Source of the DNA: Phlebotomus papatasi
Lineage: Eukaryota > Arthropoda > Insecta > Diptera > Psychodidae
Length of the DNA stretch: 64,000 bases
Reading direction: 5' to 3'
Assembly: GCF_024763615.1 (NCBI RefSeq)
Contig: NC_077223.1
Location: 52,452,627 to 52,516,626 of the forward strand
Part shown: in pieces, positions 46,941-56,345 of the stretch
How positions within the stretch are numbered: the first letter of the stretch is position 1
Layout of the letters: the number at the start of each line of letters is the position of its first letter
Made by a program: the position numbers and the translations under genes
The notes under the pieces: model-generated
Database searches by the model: none
Told to the model about the DNA's origin: nothing
The model's input: the letters and a program-made list of their open reading frames with translations, nothing else

Positions 46941-47681
46941 TTACCGTTCCTTCCCTTGTGGGATTTTGCAGTGTCCGAAGAGCGAGGTCAAGCCGTGCTA
47001 CCCCTTTTTCCGGGCAATCCCGTGCGGTGTAGATATCCGGACGCCCTGCGAGTACAGTCCGGAATAGCCAGGAGTCTGATCGCCCTGCGGACGGTGCGTG
47101 AGGGTCTAAGGGTCAGGGTGAACACTCTGCCAAGGGGGCAACATCTCCGGGAAGTTCGTCGCCACGTAGAGATTGTGTTGCGCCAAAACCACCCTATACC
47201 AGTGTTCACTACCGATTTGGCCACCCTAATCTCCTGCGCTCATCCTGGAGTAACCTCGGCCACCAAGGAGGCTGTCGCCACAATCTTGGCCACTGCACCT
47301 CCTTCCGCAGACGACAGGTCTATCCCTGCCGCTGAGAAAGCCCCCACTACGCCTGCCTTGGGCGAAACCGTCATCCCTGCCGTGCGCCTCAAGAAGCGTC
47401 GTAGAGCCGGAAGAGTGGTCCAGCGACGCCGTCTCCGGAAGCTACTAGTAGAAACCTCTGGCCCTGAGGCGGAAGAAGTTGGCTGTGCTAGGGTGAATCC
47501 ACCCCCGAGGAGGCACTTGAGGGCTTTGCCGGATCACCCTGTCCTCTGCACCAAGGAAGCCCGTCCCGCTCCAGCTGCCGGCTTTGTCACGCCGCTGCAT
47601 ACCCTCCAGCTGTCGTTAGACGAAGGAGATCAGGCCTGGGTGAAGCAGGCGGAACAGGAAATACTCACCAAGGTCCGCTGA
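46863..47681 (+). CDS. AUG-less LTR-encoded open frame with arginine-rich motif (5' copy)
   Basis: An open frame of 272 codons plus stop (46863-47681) contains no ATG anywhere, so translation would need a spliced leader exon or a non-AUG start. A TTTTGCAG acceptor ends at 46971 and a consensus donor GTAAGT lies upstream at 46580, making the splice route plausible, although I find no in-frame ATG upstream that stays open. The product would be basic, with a cluster RLKKRRRAGRVVQRRRLRK (about 47388-47444) like nuclear-localisation or RNA-binding arginine-rich motifs. A Pro/Ala-rich linker precedes it and an acidic C-terminal segment (LSLDEGDQAW) follows. I recognise no family. It could be non-coding GC-rich LTR sequence that happens to be open. 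The 3' LTR carries the same frame. Confidence 0.4.
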   Translation, partial: AFRIADKTSVLNSSECARISLPHTLYLPFLPLWDFAVSEERGQAVLPLFPGNPVRCRYPDALRVQSGIARSLIALRTVREGLRVRVNTLPRGQHLREVRRHVEIVLRQNHPIPVFTTDLATLISCAHPGVTSATKEAVATILATAPPSADDRSIPAAEKAPTTPALGETVIPAVRLKKRRRAGRVVQRRRLRKLLVETSGPEAEEVGCARVNPPPRRHLRALPDHPVLCTKEARPAPAAGFVTPLHTLQLSLDEGDQAWVKQAEQEILTKVR

Positions 47682-47825
47682 AGGCCCTGAAGAATTCACC
47701 GTCACGATCACCCGCACTTAGACAAAAACCCAAAACAACTTTTGGCAATTGCCACTTGAAGACATTTTGTTGCCTGCAGTATCGACTTTGTACCTTTGCG
47801 CTGAAAGCGCCCCTAGCGTAAATTT

Positions 47826-47831
47826 AATAAA
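47826..47831 (+). terminator. AATAAA polyadenylation signal in the 5' LTR
   Basis: AATAAA at 145 bp downstream of the LTR open frame and 125 bp from the LTR end. The matching site that would be used for genomic RNA is in the 3' LTR at 54523-54528. Confidence 0.6.
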
Positions 47832-47956
47832 ACACAGAAGTAAACAGAAGGTTTTGTTATTGGTTCATCTGTCAAAGGGGACAGATTCCCTCCAGTGTTC
47901 ATCGTCGAGCCCCTTTTCCACCACAGTTGCCTTCCCGGAAGTCCCATCCACAACAC

Positions 47957-47975
47957 TGGTGTCAGAAGTGGGATT
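47957..47975 (+). other. primer-binding site, tRNA-Leu type
   Basis: TGGTGTCAGAAGTGGGATT starts one base after the LTR. It is complementary to the 3' end (with CCA) of eukaryotic tRNA-Leu, whose acceptor region reads AATCCCACTTCTGACA-CCA. Recalled rather than searched, but the match extends through the acceptor stem into the T arm. Confidence 0.75.
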
Positions 47976-47994
47976 TGCCTGACCACTTGCGAGT

Positions 47995-50900
47995 ATGGAG
48001 GCAGCTGAGACCGGCCAGATATTGGACGGACTGAAGGAGTGGCTCACGGACAGGATGGAGAGGTACGATGGGTTTCTGCAGGAAATTCGCACCCAGCAGG
48101 AGGAATCTGAAGCCCGTCAAAGCTCCACTTTGACTAGGATCCTGGACCTTCAAAAACACAATGAGGAGTTGCAAAGACAGCGCAATGAGCGCACGGACAG
48201 GGAGATGATGGAATTGAGACAGCAAATCAGTCTCTGGACATTCCAAATGACCGGAAGATTATCCGGAGATGCCCCTCTACCGGCTGGGCAAGTACCGCCG
48301 GAAGAGGCCTCTTTCCAGGTACCACCGGAGCTCTGCTCAACTGGAGCCCCTGGTGGTCGTGTGGCGGCCGCAAATTACCCAAGTATCGCTCAAATCTTGG
48401 AAGAAGATCGTGCGACCTTGGAGACCAGCCGTCTGGGGTTTTTGGCCTCTGGCCCAATGCCTGCGACCAGTGAGGGGGTCACCGCCCCCCAGGGAAATTC
48501 TAATGACTTACCTGCGGGTTCCGACGTCCGGGTGACTCAGATTCGGACTGGGCGTTTGCCCTCCCAACAACCCAGAGATGAAAGGGTTTTTGAAACTCTA
48601 GAGGGTGGTGCCGGGTCAGGAAATTCGCGGTTGAGTCGGGACATGAACCATCTCAAACTGAAAGTGGACCATTTTGATGGTAAAGTGGTTTTAGAAGATT
48701 ATTTATTACAATTTGAGATGGTCGCCAGGGCTCGCGGATGGAATGCCTCTGAACAGGCCATCATGTTGGCTTCTTCTTTAAGGGGGGATGCGTTAGCCGT
48801 CCTCTCTGAGATCCCACCGGCTAAACGGGAGAACCTGGTCGAGTTGGTACGGGCCTTGCGGAGTCGGTTTGGGCGTGAGTTCCAGCAGGGATTATCGCAT
48901 CTCCACCTGAGGAACCGTAGGCAGAAGCCCAGGGAGGAGATAGGGGCTTTCGCTCTGGAGATCCGTAGGCTCACGCGTCTCGCTTTCAGGGATTGCCCGG
49001 AGGCCGCACGTGACAAAATTGCCCTCAGCCAGTTCGTGGATGGTTTGTTGGACCTGGAATTACAAGACTTAGTCAGGTTAACAAGACCTTGTTCTATGGA
49101 GCAAGCTGTTTACGCAGCCCTGGATTATGAAGCTGCCCGGAAAGCCAATCGGGCTTCCCGCAATGTCTCCCGAGCCGCCTTAGCGGGACAGGAGATCGCC
49201 TCCTCCTCCGAGTCGGTAGCGGGGGCTCAGGGAGTGGCTTCCTCGGACCGGAGAGGCGGGGCCTCTACCCCTGCTGGAAATCGAAGGAGGGTAAATTGGA
49301 CCCGAAGGAGAGGAGGTTCTGGGAGTGGCATATCCGGAGGCGGGGGTGCTGCGCCCTCGGGACAATCGGAGTCAATTAGACTAAGTTCCGGGAACACAGG
49401 ATCTGGTGGTCAAGGCGGGGGCCCTCCCGCACCTACTGCTGAGTCAAATTCTGGAGCCCCACTGTGTCGTGGAACACGAGTAAGCCCTCCAAATGGTGTG
49501 GCGGTAAATTATTCGGCCCGTGGTCTGGTGGTGAGGGGGCGCGTGAACAATGTGTCATGTGACATAGTAGTGGACACGGGAGCCAATTATACTCTGATTG
49601 GCCGCCGGATTTATGAGGCTATGACTCCTCAGCCTCCGATCCGTCCTGTTCAATGGGTTTTGACGACGGCCACAGGGCAGAGCTCCCCCATCCTGGGTGA
49701 ACTGGAGGTGGTATTGGCCCTGGAGGATCGCATACAGCGTGTCACTGTCTTGGTGGCGGATATAGTGGATGATTGCGTTTTAGGGTTGGTGTTTTTGCGC
49801 CAGCAGGTGGCTCGGTTAGATCTGAAAGCAATGAAATTAATTTTCTCTCAGAAGGATATGGAAAGCCCCGTTGATGAGGATGGTGTAGTGCGATTATGTA
49901 CCAGTGAGGCTGTCGTTCTGGCTCCCCGCAGTGAGACCTTGGTGGAGGTGATTGGACGCCGCCCATTTACTGAAGGAATGATAAATCCTTCCGGGGTCGT
50001 GGATAGGTGGCCCATTCTGGTGGCTAGGGCTGTGGTCAGTCCAAAGGAGGAAAAAATTCCTGTGCGGGTACTTAACGTACTAGAAGAAGAACTGACGGTG
50101 CCCGAGGGAGCCTGGTTGGCGGACTTGGAGCCAATCGCTACTGTCCTGGAAACAGAATCGCTTGATGGAGAGATGGCCGATACGTCGCAGTTGCCTGAAC
50201 ATCTGAGGGAATTGTTTGTGCATTCTACGCAGGCACTTACAGAGACTCAGGCTGAGATGGTAAAGGAACTGCTGAGGAAGCACTCGGAAGTTTTCTCCAA
50301 AGCACCATGGGATATTGGGCGCACTCAATTGGCGGAGCACTCCATCGACACGGGGGATAGCGCCCCCATTAAGCAACCACCCAGACGATTCCCAATTGCC
50401 AAGGCAAGTGAAATGGAGAACTTGGTGGAGGACATGCTGCGGCAGGGAGTCATTGAACCCTCCACCAGCCCTTGGGCATCTCCGGTGGTGCTTGTGAAGA
50501 AGAAAGATGGTAGTACCAGGTTCTGCGTGGACTATCGCCGCTTAAATTCGGTTACCAAAAAGGATTCCTTCCCTTTGCCACGTATTGACGACACCTTGGA
50601 CGCACTTAGGGGCTCTTCCTGGTTCTCGGTGTTGGATTTATGTTCTGGGTACTGGCAGTGTGCTATGAGACCTGCGGATAAAGAAAAGACTGCATTTACT
50701 ACGGGACGGGGACTTTATCAATGGGTGGTCATGAGTTTTGGCCTTTGTAATGCGGTGGCTACCTTTGAGAGATTGATGAGTGCCGCCTTGGCCGGACTGC
50801 AGTGGGATACCTGCTTAGTGTATCTGGACGACATTATAGTTCCCAGTAGGACCTTTGTGGAGGGAGTCCATCGACTGGATTTGGTACTGCAAAAGCTACG

Positions 50901-53037
50901 AGCCGCCAATCTAAAGGTATCTCCTCGTAAATGCAGATTCTTCCAGAGAAAGGTGGAGTACTTGGGCCATGTTGTTTCCGGAGAAGGCATCCACGCAGCA
51001 CCGTCAAAGATAGAGGCCGTGACAAACTGGCCTGTCCCGGGTACTAAGACTCACGTACGGCAGTTTTTGGGACTGTGTTCCTACTATCGTAGATTTGTTC
51101 CCAGGTTCGCCGACATAGCTCGGCCTTTACACCGCCTGACAGAGAAGTCTGTCCGATTCCAGTGGACTCGCGAGTGCCAAGACAGCTTCGACACTCTAAA
51201 GCAGGCTCTTACCCACGCTCCCATTCTTTCTTATCCAAGGGACGAAGGAGAGTATGTCCTGGATTGTGACGCGAGTGCTGTCGGAGTGGGGGCCGTATTG
51301 CAACAAGTTCAGGAGGGCACGGAAAGGGTTATTGCCTATTACAGCCAGGCTTTGTCTGGAGCTGAACGCAATTATTGCGCCACTCGGAGGGAGCTTTTGG
51401 CCGTGGTTAAGGGTGTTTCCCATTTTCACCATTTCCTATATGGCCGCCATTTCTTAATCCGGAGTGATCACGCCGCTCTCCGCTGGTTATTGACCATGAA
51501 GAGTCCCGAGGGTCAGTTGGCCAGATGGTTAGAGAAGTTGGGACAGTATGACTTTGAGCTAAAACATCGTGCGGGCCGAGTGCATGATAATGCTGATGCT
51601 CTTTCCCGTCGTCCATGTGCGGAGATCGACTGTAAGCATTGTGACCGTGTGGATGAACGGGATGCATGCTCGGAACTGGTAGCGGAGTCCGCGCCTCTCA
51701 GGAGAATCACGGTGAGCCCCGATTTGGTGACAAGCATGGCCCAGCACACAGAAGAGGATGAAGTGCTGAAGGAAGTGAAGGAATGGGTCGAAAAAGGTGA
51801 GAGACCGGAATGGGAGACTATTTCTGGGCGAACCCATTTGCTGAAGCGCTACTGGGGTTTGTTTGCGTCTTTAAGTGTGGAGCAGGGCGTGCTATGTTAT
51901 CGTTGGGAGGCTGGAAGACCTGGAAATTCCAAGCGCCTTTGGGTGTTACCGGGATCAATGGTTCCAACGGTATTGGGAGCATTGCACTGTACCCCATCCG
52001 GGGGCCACTTTGGCATAAGCAGAACTCTCGACCGTCTGAAAGAGAGGTTTTATGTCATAGGAGGGCGAGCGGCGGTGGAGAAGTTCTGTAGGGAGTGCGA
52101 CATATGCGCTGCCCGGAAGGGGCCTGGTCGTAGAATAGTGGCTCCTTTGAGCACTAGAGTTTCGGGAGAGCCCTTTGAGAGGGTAGCCTCAGATATCTTG
52201 GGTCCTTTTCCGGTGACCCCTAGGGGAAACCGCTACATTGTCGTATTTATGGATTATTTCACCAAGTGGCCAGAGGCTGCGGCAATTCCGGATCAGACAG
52301 CCGAGACGGTGTCCCGAGCTTTCATTGACTTGGTGGTAAGTCGATATGGGGTCCCGAACGAGTTTCACTCTGACCAGGGACGCAATTATGAGTCGGAGGT
52401 GTTTCGAAAGGTGTTAGAAGTTCTGGGTGCCCATAAGACGCGAACAACGCCGCTACATCCTCAATCGGATGGCATGGTGGAAAGGCTGAATCGCACTCTT
52501 TTGGATTTCTTGGCCAAAATGGTGGATAATCAGCAAAGTGACTGGGACCTGCTGTTGCCTTTGTTCCTGCTGGCCTATAGGAGCGCTGTGCACCGGTCTA
52601 CGGGCCATCCCCCGGCCCACATGGTTTTGGGTAGAAATTTAAGATTGCCCCTGGATTTGGTGTGTGGGAAACCGCCCGAGGATGAACCTGAGCTACCTTT
52701 CGTGGAAAACCTGCGTCAAACAATGAACGAGATTCATCGAGAGGGGCGAGAACGCTTGCAAATTTCTTCTCGGGTGGCCAAGGACTATTATGACCGCAGT
52801 CAGCATCTCCTGACCTTTGCACCGGGACAGTCCGTGTGGTTGTACAATCCCCTTAGGAAGGTTGGGAGGTCTCCCAAGTTACAGAGCGACTGGGATGGGC
52901 CCTATTTGGTATCTGAGAAGATAAATGAGGCGGTTTATCGGATTCGGAAGAATGCTAGAGGCCGCCCACGCATTGTGCACGTTAATCGTTTAGCTCCTTA
53001 CCGGGGTGTTAATTCTGGCCGGGACGGCCAGAACTAG
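47995..53037 (+). CDS. gag-pol polyprotein, Ty3/gypsy type, single frame
   Basis: 1680 residues from an ATG only 20 bases after the primer site. An N-terminal coiled-coil-like region (about 1-80) is followed by a retrotransposon capsid-type domain (about 218-380). The expected CCHC zinc knuckle is absent; an Arg/Gly-rich stretch (about 421-480) takes its place. The protease has DTGA at 527-530. Reverse transcriptase (about 805-1000) has YLDD at 943-946. RNase H starts near residue 1087 with DCDAS. Integrase has H1331, H1338, C1368, C1371 (HHCC), then D1400, D1460 and E1496 (D,D35E), and a GPY/F-type module near 1633-1660. All catalytic residues are present and the frame is unbroken, with no gag/pol frameshift, so Gag and Pol must be made as one product and cleaved, or regulated otherwise. 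There is no env. Confidence 0.95.
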   Translation: MEAAETGQILDGLKEWLTDRMERYDGFLQEIRTQQEESEARQSSTLTRILDLQKHNEELQRQRNERTDREMMELRQQISLWTFQMTGRLSGDAPLPAGQVPPEEASFQVPPELCSTGAPGGRVAAANYPSIAQILEEDRATLETSRLGFLASGPMPATSEGVTAPQGNSNDLPAGSDVRVTQIRTGRLPSQQPRDERVFETLEGGAGSGNSRLSRDMNHLKLKVDHFDGKVVLEDYLLQFEMVARARGWNASEQAIMLASSLRGDALAVLSEIPPAKRENLVELVRALRSRFGREFQQGLSHLHLRNRRQKPREEIGAFALEIRRLTRLAFRDCPEAARDKIALSQFVDGLLDLELQDLVRLTRPCSMEQAVYAALDYEAARKANRASRNVSRAALAGQEIASSSESVAGAQGVASSDRRGGASTPAGNRRRVNWTRRRGGSGSGISGGGGAAPSGQSESIRLSSGNTGSGGQGGGPPAPTAESNSGAPLCRGTRVSPPNGVAVNYSARGLVVRGRVNNVSCDIVVDTGANYTLIGRRIYEAMTPQPPIRPVQWVLTTATGQSSPILGELEVVLALEDRIQRVTVLVADIVDDCVLGLVFLRQQVARLDLKAMKLIFSQKDMESPVDEDGVVRLCTSEAVVLAPRSETLVEVIGRRPFTEGMINPSGVVDRWPILVARAVVSPKEEKIPVRVLNVLEEELTVPEGAWLADLEPIATVLETESLDGEMADTSQLPEHLRELFVHSTQALTETQAEMVKELLRKHSEVFSKAPWDIGRTQLAEHSIDTGDSAPIKQPPRRFPIAKASEMENLVEDMLRQGVIEPSTSPWASPVVLVKKKDGSTRFCVDYRRLNSVTKKDSFPLPRIDDTLDALRGSSWFSVLDLCSGYWQCAMRPADKEKTAFTTGRGLYQWVVMSFGLCNAVATFERLMSAALAGLQWDTCLVYLDDIIVPSRTFVEGVHRLDLVLQKLRAANLKVSPRKCRFFQRKVEYLGHVVSGEGIHAAPSKIEAVTNWPVPGTKTHVRQFLGLCSYYRRFVPRFADIARPLHRLTEKSVRFQWTRECQDSFDTLKQALTHAPILSYPRDEGEYVLDCDASAVGVGAVLQQVQEGTERVIAYYSQALSGAERNYCATRRELLAVVKGVSHFHHFLYGRHFLIRSDHAALRWLLTMKSPEGQLARWLEKLGQYDFELKHRAGRVHDNADALSRRPCAEIDCKHCDRVDERDACSELVAESAPLRRITVSPDLVTSMAQHTEEDEVLKEVKEWVEKGERPEWETISGRTHLLKRYWGLFASLSVEQGVLCYRWEAGRPGNSKRLWVLPGSMVPTVLGALHCTPSGGHFGISRTLDRLKERFYVIGGRAAVEKFCRECDICAARKGPGRRIVAPLSTRVSGEPFERVASDILGPFPVTPRGNRYIVVFMDYFTKWPEAAAIPDQTAETVSRAFIDLVVSRYGVPNEFHSDQGRNYESEVFRKVLEVLGAHKTRTTPLHPQSDGMVERLNRTLLDFLAKMVDNQQSDWDLLLPLFLLAYRSAVHRSTGHPPAHMVLGRNLRLPLDLVCGKPPEDEPELPFVENLRQTMNEIHREGRERLQISSRVAKDYYDRSQHLLTFAPGQSVWLYNPLRKVGRSPKLQSDWDGPYLVSEKINEAVYRIRKNARGRPRIVHVNRLAPYRGVNSGRDGQN

Positions 53038-53048
53038 GAGGAGGGCAG
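53036..53048 (+). other. polypurine tract
   Basis: AGGAGGAGGGCAG lies directly before the 3' LTR and overlaps the gag-pol stop codon. It would prime plus-strand synthesis. Confidence 0.75.
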
Positions 53049-54652
53049 TGTTGTGCCGAATCCTTTTTTGGGGTGGGATTCGGCGCCCTTAAGTGTTTTA
53101 GGGGCGGAAAAATGCATTTTTGCCAATTCCCCGTATACTTCTGGAGAACACCAGAAGTATCAGGCATTGACCTGGTTGTTGGTTTTGTCAATGAAGTTAA
53201 CCTTTGGTGCACTCTCAAAGCCAAAAACCGGTGAAATAGTGTGTGTGTGACCTAGAGCGAGAGAGAGAGGAAATAAGTAAGTCGTCCCCTTCCCACTCAT
53301 CCACTGATCCAGTAGCATACTGCAGCGAGGCATAAGCCACGCTCCTTATAGCTCTCAGTGGCACTTCCTGTCACCCCTACTGTTGCTGGATAGAGCATTC
53401 AGAGGCGCGGGTTCATCTAGCGCTCTCAATAGCTCCCGGTAGCACTTGAGAATTCCCTCTGTATTACCCTGATCAGAAGCATTTAGAAGCGCGGGCTAAG
53501 TCTAGCGCACTAAATAGCTTCTGGTGACACAATAGCCCTTACTTTTGCACTGTCTGTGAGCATTTAGAATCGCTGATAAAACTAGCGTTCTAAATAGCTC
53601 CGAGTGCGCTAGAATTTCCCTTCCTCACACACTTTACTTACCGTTCCTTCCCTTGTGGGATTTTGCAGTGTCCGAAGAGCGAGGTCAAGCCGTGCTACCC
53701 CTTTTTCCGGGCAATCCCGTGCGGTGTAGATATCCGGACGCCCTGCGAGTACAGTCCGGAATAGCCAGGAGTCTGATCGCCCTGCGGACGGTGCGTGAGG
53801 GTCTAAGGGTCAGGGTGAACACTCTGCCAAGGGGGCAACATCTCCGGGAAGTTCGTCGCCACGTAGAGATTGTGTTGCGCCAAAACCACCCTATACCAGT
53901 GTTCACTACCGATTTGGCCACCCTAATCTCCTGCGCTCATCCTGGAGTAACCTCGGCCACCAAGGAGGCTGTCGCCACAATCTTGGCCACTGCACCTCCT
54001 TCCGCAGACGACAGGTCTATCCCTGCCGCTGAGAAAGCCCCCACTACGCCTGCCTTGGGCGAAACCGTCATCCCTGCCGTGCGCCTCAAGAAGCGTCGTA
54101 GAGCCGGAAGAGTGGTCCAGCGACGCCGTCTCCGGAAGCTACTAGTAGAAACCTCTGGCCCTGAGGCGGAAGAAGTTGGCTGTGCTAGGGTGAATCCACC
54201 CCCGAGGAGGCACTTGAGGGCTTTGCCGGATCACCCTGTCCTCTGCACCAAGGAAGCCCGTCCCGCTCCAGCTGCCGGCTTTGTCACGCCGCTGCATACC
54301 CTCCAGCTGTCGTTAGACGAAGGAGATCAGGCCTGGGTGAAGCAGGCGGAACAGGAAATACTCACCAAGGTCCGCTGAAGGCCCTGAAGAATTCACCGTC
54401 ACGATCACCCGCACTTAGACAAAAACCCAAAACAACTTTTGGCAATTGCCACTTGAAGACATTTTGTTGCCTGCAGTATCGACTTTGTACCTTTGCGCTG
54501 AAAGCGCCCCTAGCGTAAATTTAATAAAACACAGAAGTAAACAGAAGGTTTTGTTATTGGTTCATCTGTCAAAGGGGACAGATTCCCTCCAGTGTTCATC
54601 GTCGAGCCCCTTTTCCACCACAGTTGCCTTCCCGGAAGTCCCATCCACAACA
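53049..54652 (+). repeat. 3' LTR (1604 bp)
   Basis: Same sequence as the 5' LTR as far as I can see reading line by line, at a constant offset of 6697 bp. Its tandem hairpin repeats are at 53314-53637 and AATAAA is at 54523-54528. Confidence 0.95.
53560..54378 (+). CDS. AUG-less LTR-encoded open frame (3' copy)
   Basis: Identical to the 46863-47681 frame, including the arginine-rich block (about 54085-54141) and the lack of any ATG. In this position it lies downstream of gag-pol, where an accessory or env-like gene would sit, and could be expressed from a subgenomic spliced RNA using the TTTTGCAG acceptor ending 53668. That route is hypothetical. Confidence 0.4.
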   Translation, partial: AFRIADKTSVLNSSECARISLPHTLYLPFLPLWDFAVSEERGQAVLPLFPGNPVRCRYPDALRVQSGIARSLIALRTVREGLRVRVNTLPRGQHLREVRRHVEIVLRQNHPIPVFTTDLATLISCAHPGVTSATKEAVATILATAPPSADDRSIPAAEKAPTTPALGETVIPAVRLKKRRRAGRVVQRRRLRKLLVETSGPEAEEVGCARVNPPPRRHLRALPDHPVLCTKEARPAPAAGFVTPLHTLQLSLDEGDQAWVKQAEQEILTKVR

Positions 54653-54825
54653 ATATTATGCTTTTCAGGTGTATTAGGGGTTAAATTTACCATTTTTCAT
54701 GTTATTTTTACTCTTAAAAAGGTGTGAAATTAACATTAAAAAATGTTGATATATTTTTACACCTAAAAAGTGTCAAAGTTATGAGGAAAAAAAGTTAATC
54801 GCACCCCCGTTTTTTTCTCAGTGTA

Positions 54826-56345
54826 GAAAGATACTAAAATATGGTCTAGGAAATTTAAATGCTCATCTCTATTTTCCTTGGCAAAACTTAAATAATAGTT
54901 CCACTATTTTAAAGTTCAATGTTATATTAGTGATTAATTTATTATTTTAGTTTTGTGATATAATTTAATTTGTTATGAATCAAAGAGTTAATACTACATT
55001 TAAATTAATTGTAATAAAAAATAGACAATATTGTATTATAAACACTATTTTGAAATTGAATAAGCACACAAGAGGCAAGAAGTGTTGCAACGGTGTCGAA
55101 AAGTTTATCATCCACATATCATTTTTACTCAAATATACTACATCTCTGGTAAATTCTTAAAAAAAAAGAAAAACATTTCTGAAAAACGTGAGTCTTTCTT
55201 GGACACTCAACACGAACATGTACTTGACTAGGAGCCAACAAAAAGCAGATGATTGAGACGTGCTTCAATTCCTTATTGAGCCACTGTTTATTGTTTACGA
55301 TTAAAGTGACTATTTACCTAGTGTACCCAGCCAAAATTGCACAGAATCAAGAATTCACTAAAGCTTTGGTTATTTGTGTTTGATGAAAAGTGTCGAGAGA
55401 ATTACGTAAAATGACAATTGAGAGGGAGACTCAACATCAAATAAACTGCGAAAGCCATACAGCTATCGTATTTGCACAGTGTTTTTCATTAGTTTGTATC
55501 GCACTTATCAAAAATTAATCCCACACAAATATTACACGTCTACATTGAGTTCAACTGAAAAATATCCAGAGTGTCTTGTTTTGGGCTAAAAAGCAAAAAA
55601 AAACAAGGAAACAGAGAATATTTTTTAATGAGTTTAATATTTTAATAGAAGACACGCGAAGTACCGAGAATACCGCAAAGCTTTAGCATTCATTAAAAAG
55701 CCCACAAGAAGGTTTTTACGATGCAACCCACCAATCATAAAGGTAAAAGCTTTCTCTATGTATATCAGACGTTAAAAGCTGGATAAAGTGAAAAGTTTTA
55801 AGCAACGATGTGGAATAGCACGATTAGACTGAAAATATATTATATATATAATTTGATAGGGATACTTGTGTGCGCAATCAACCTCCTATTCTCCCATCAC
55901 TCACTCACTTTCACCTTAAATGTTATAATATAACCATGAGATATTTGCAAAGTATGACATCAACTGAGAGCAATTAAAATATAAGCGATCATGGAGCTTG
56001 AATTATAACGATTATTTCTTAGGAGCTTTCAAAAACACTGCACACATTAACATCATATTCCAGGGTTGAGTTCCTAAAAGCTCTACTAAATTCTCCTCAT
56101 TTGTAAATCAATTAGTAAAACTCGTTTCATTTTAATACATAATGCTAGCGATAAGCATTAGAAGAACATGTATTGAAAGTGGAGATTTTTAAATATAAAC
56201 TACCAACTGAAAATGTATCTACAAATTCATTTTAGACCTAAAGTTAGAGAACAAATACAATTTATCAATTTTTTACACTAAAAAAAAACTAATCTGTCAA
56301 TTTGATTTTGCGAAATAAGAATTTCTAGCGTTTGTTCTACGAGTA
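54826..56345. other. AT-rich stretch without a supported gene
   Basis: Short frames only; the 61-codon frame at 54975 is not convincing. A TATATATATA run lies at about 55838-55850 and an AAAAGCTC octamer at 56076. Confidence 0.45.

Larger units (their letters stand above)
46352..47955 (+). repeat. 5' LTR (1604 bp)
   Basis: Begins TGTTGTGCCGAATCC and ends CATCCACAACA. The first 40 bases form a 9-bp GCCGAATCC/GGATTCGGC hairpin, and a perfect 10-bp hairpin (ATACTTCTGG/CCAGAAGTAT) lies at 46438-46463. CCAAT is at about 46426, a GTAAGT donor at 46580, four tandem repeats at 46617-46940, a TTTTGCAG acceptor ending 46971, the AUG-less open frame, and AATAAA at 47826-47831 marking the 3' processing signal. 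The spacing implies a long R region if transcription starts in or before the tandem repeats. Confidence 0.95.
46352..54652 (+). mobile_element. complete Ty3/gypsy-type LTR retrotransposon
   Basis: 8301 bp: LTR (46352-47955), primer site, single gag-pol frame (47995-53037), polypurine tract, LTR (53049-54652). It starts TG and ends CA, with a 4-bp ATAT target duplication (46348-46351 and 54653-54656). Domain order protease, RT, RNase H, integrase places it in Ty3/gypsy. There is no envelope frame between pol and the 3' LTR. The LTRs look identical over 1604 bp and gag-pol is unbroken, so the insertion is recent and may be competent. LTRs of 1.6 kb are long for an insect gypsy-type element. Confidence 0.95.
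46265..54823 (-). mobile_element. CACTGAG MITE, copy 5, split by the LTR retrotransposon
   Basis: The left piece 46265-46351 starts CACTGAGAGAAATCC. The right piece 54657-54823 ends TTTTTTTCTCAGTG. TA flanks the pair (46263-46264, 54824-54825). Removing the LTR element and one ATAT leaves 254 bp in the order of copies 1-3, inverted. The MITE therefore pre-dates the retrotransposon. Confidence 0.85.

Noticed and set aside
46988..47224. Minus-strand frames in the LTR and across gag-pol
   Set aside because: Shadows of the plus-strand frames; GC-rich coding sequence opens other frames by chance.
53037..53049. Envelope gene expected between pol and the 3' LTR
   Set aside because: Only 11 bases separate the stop codon and the LTR; there is no env.
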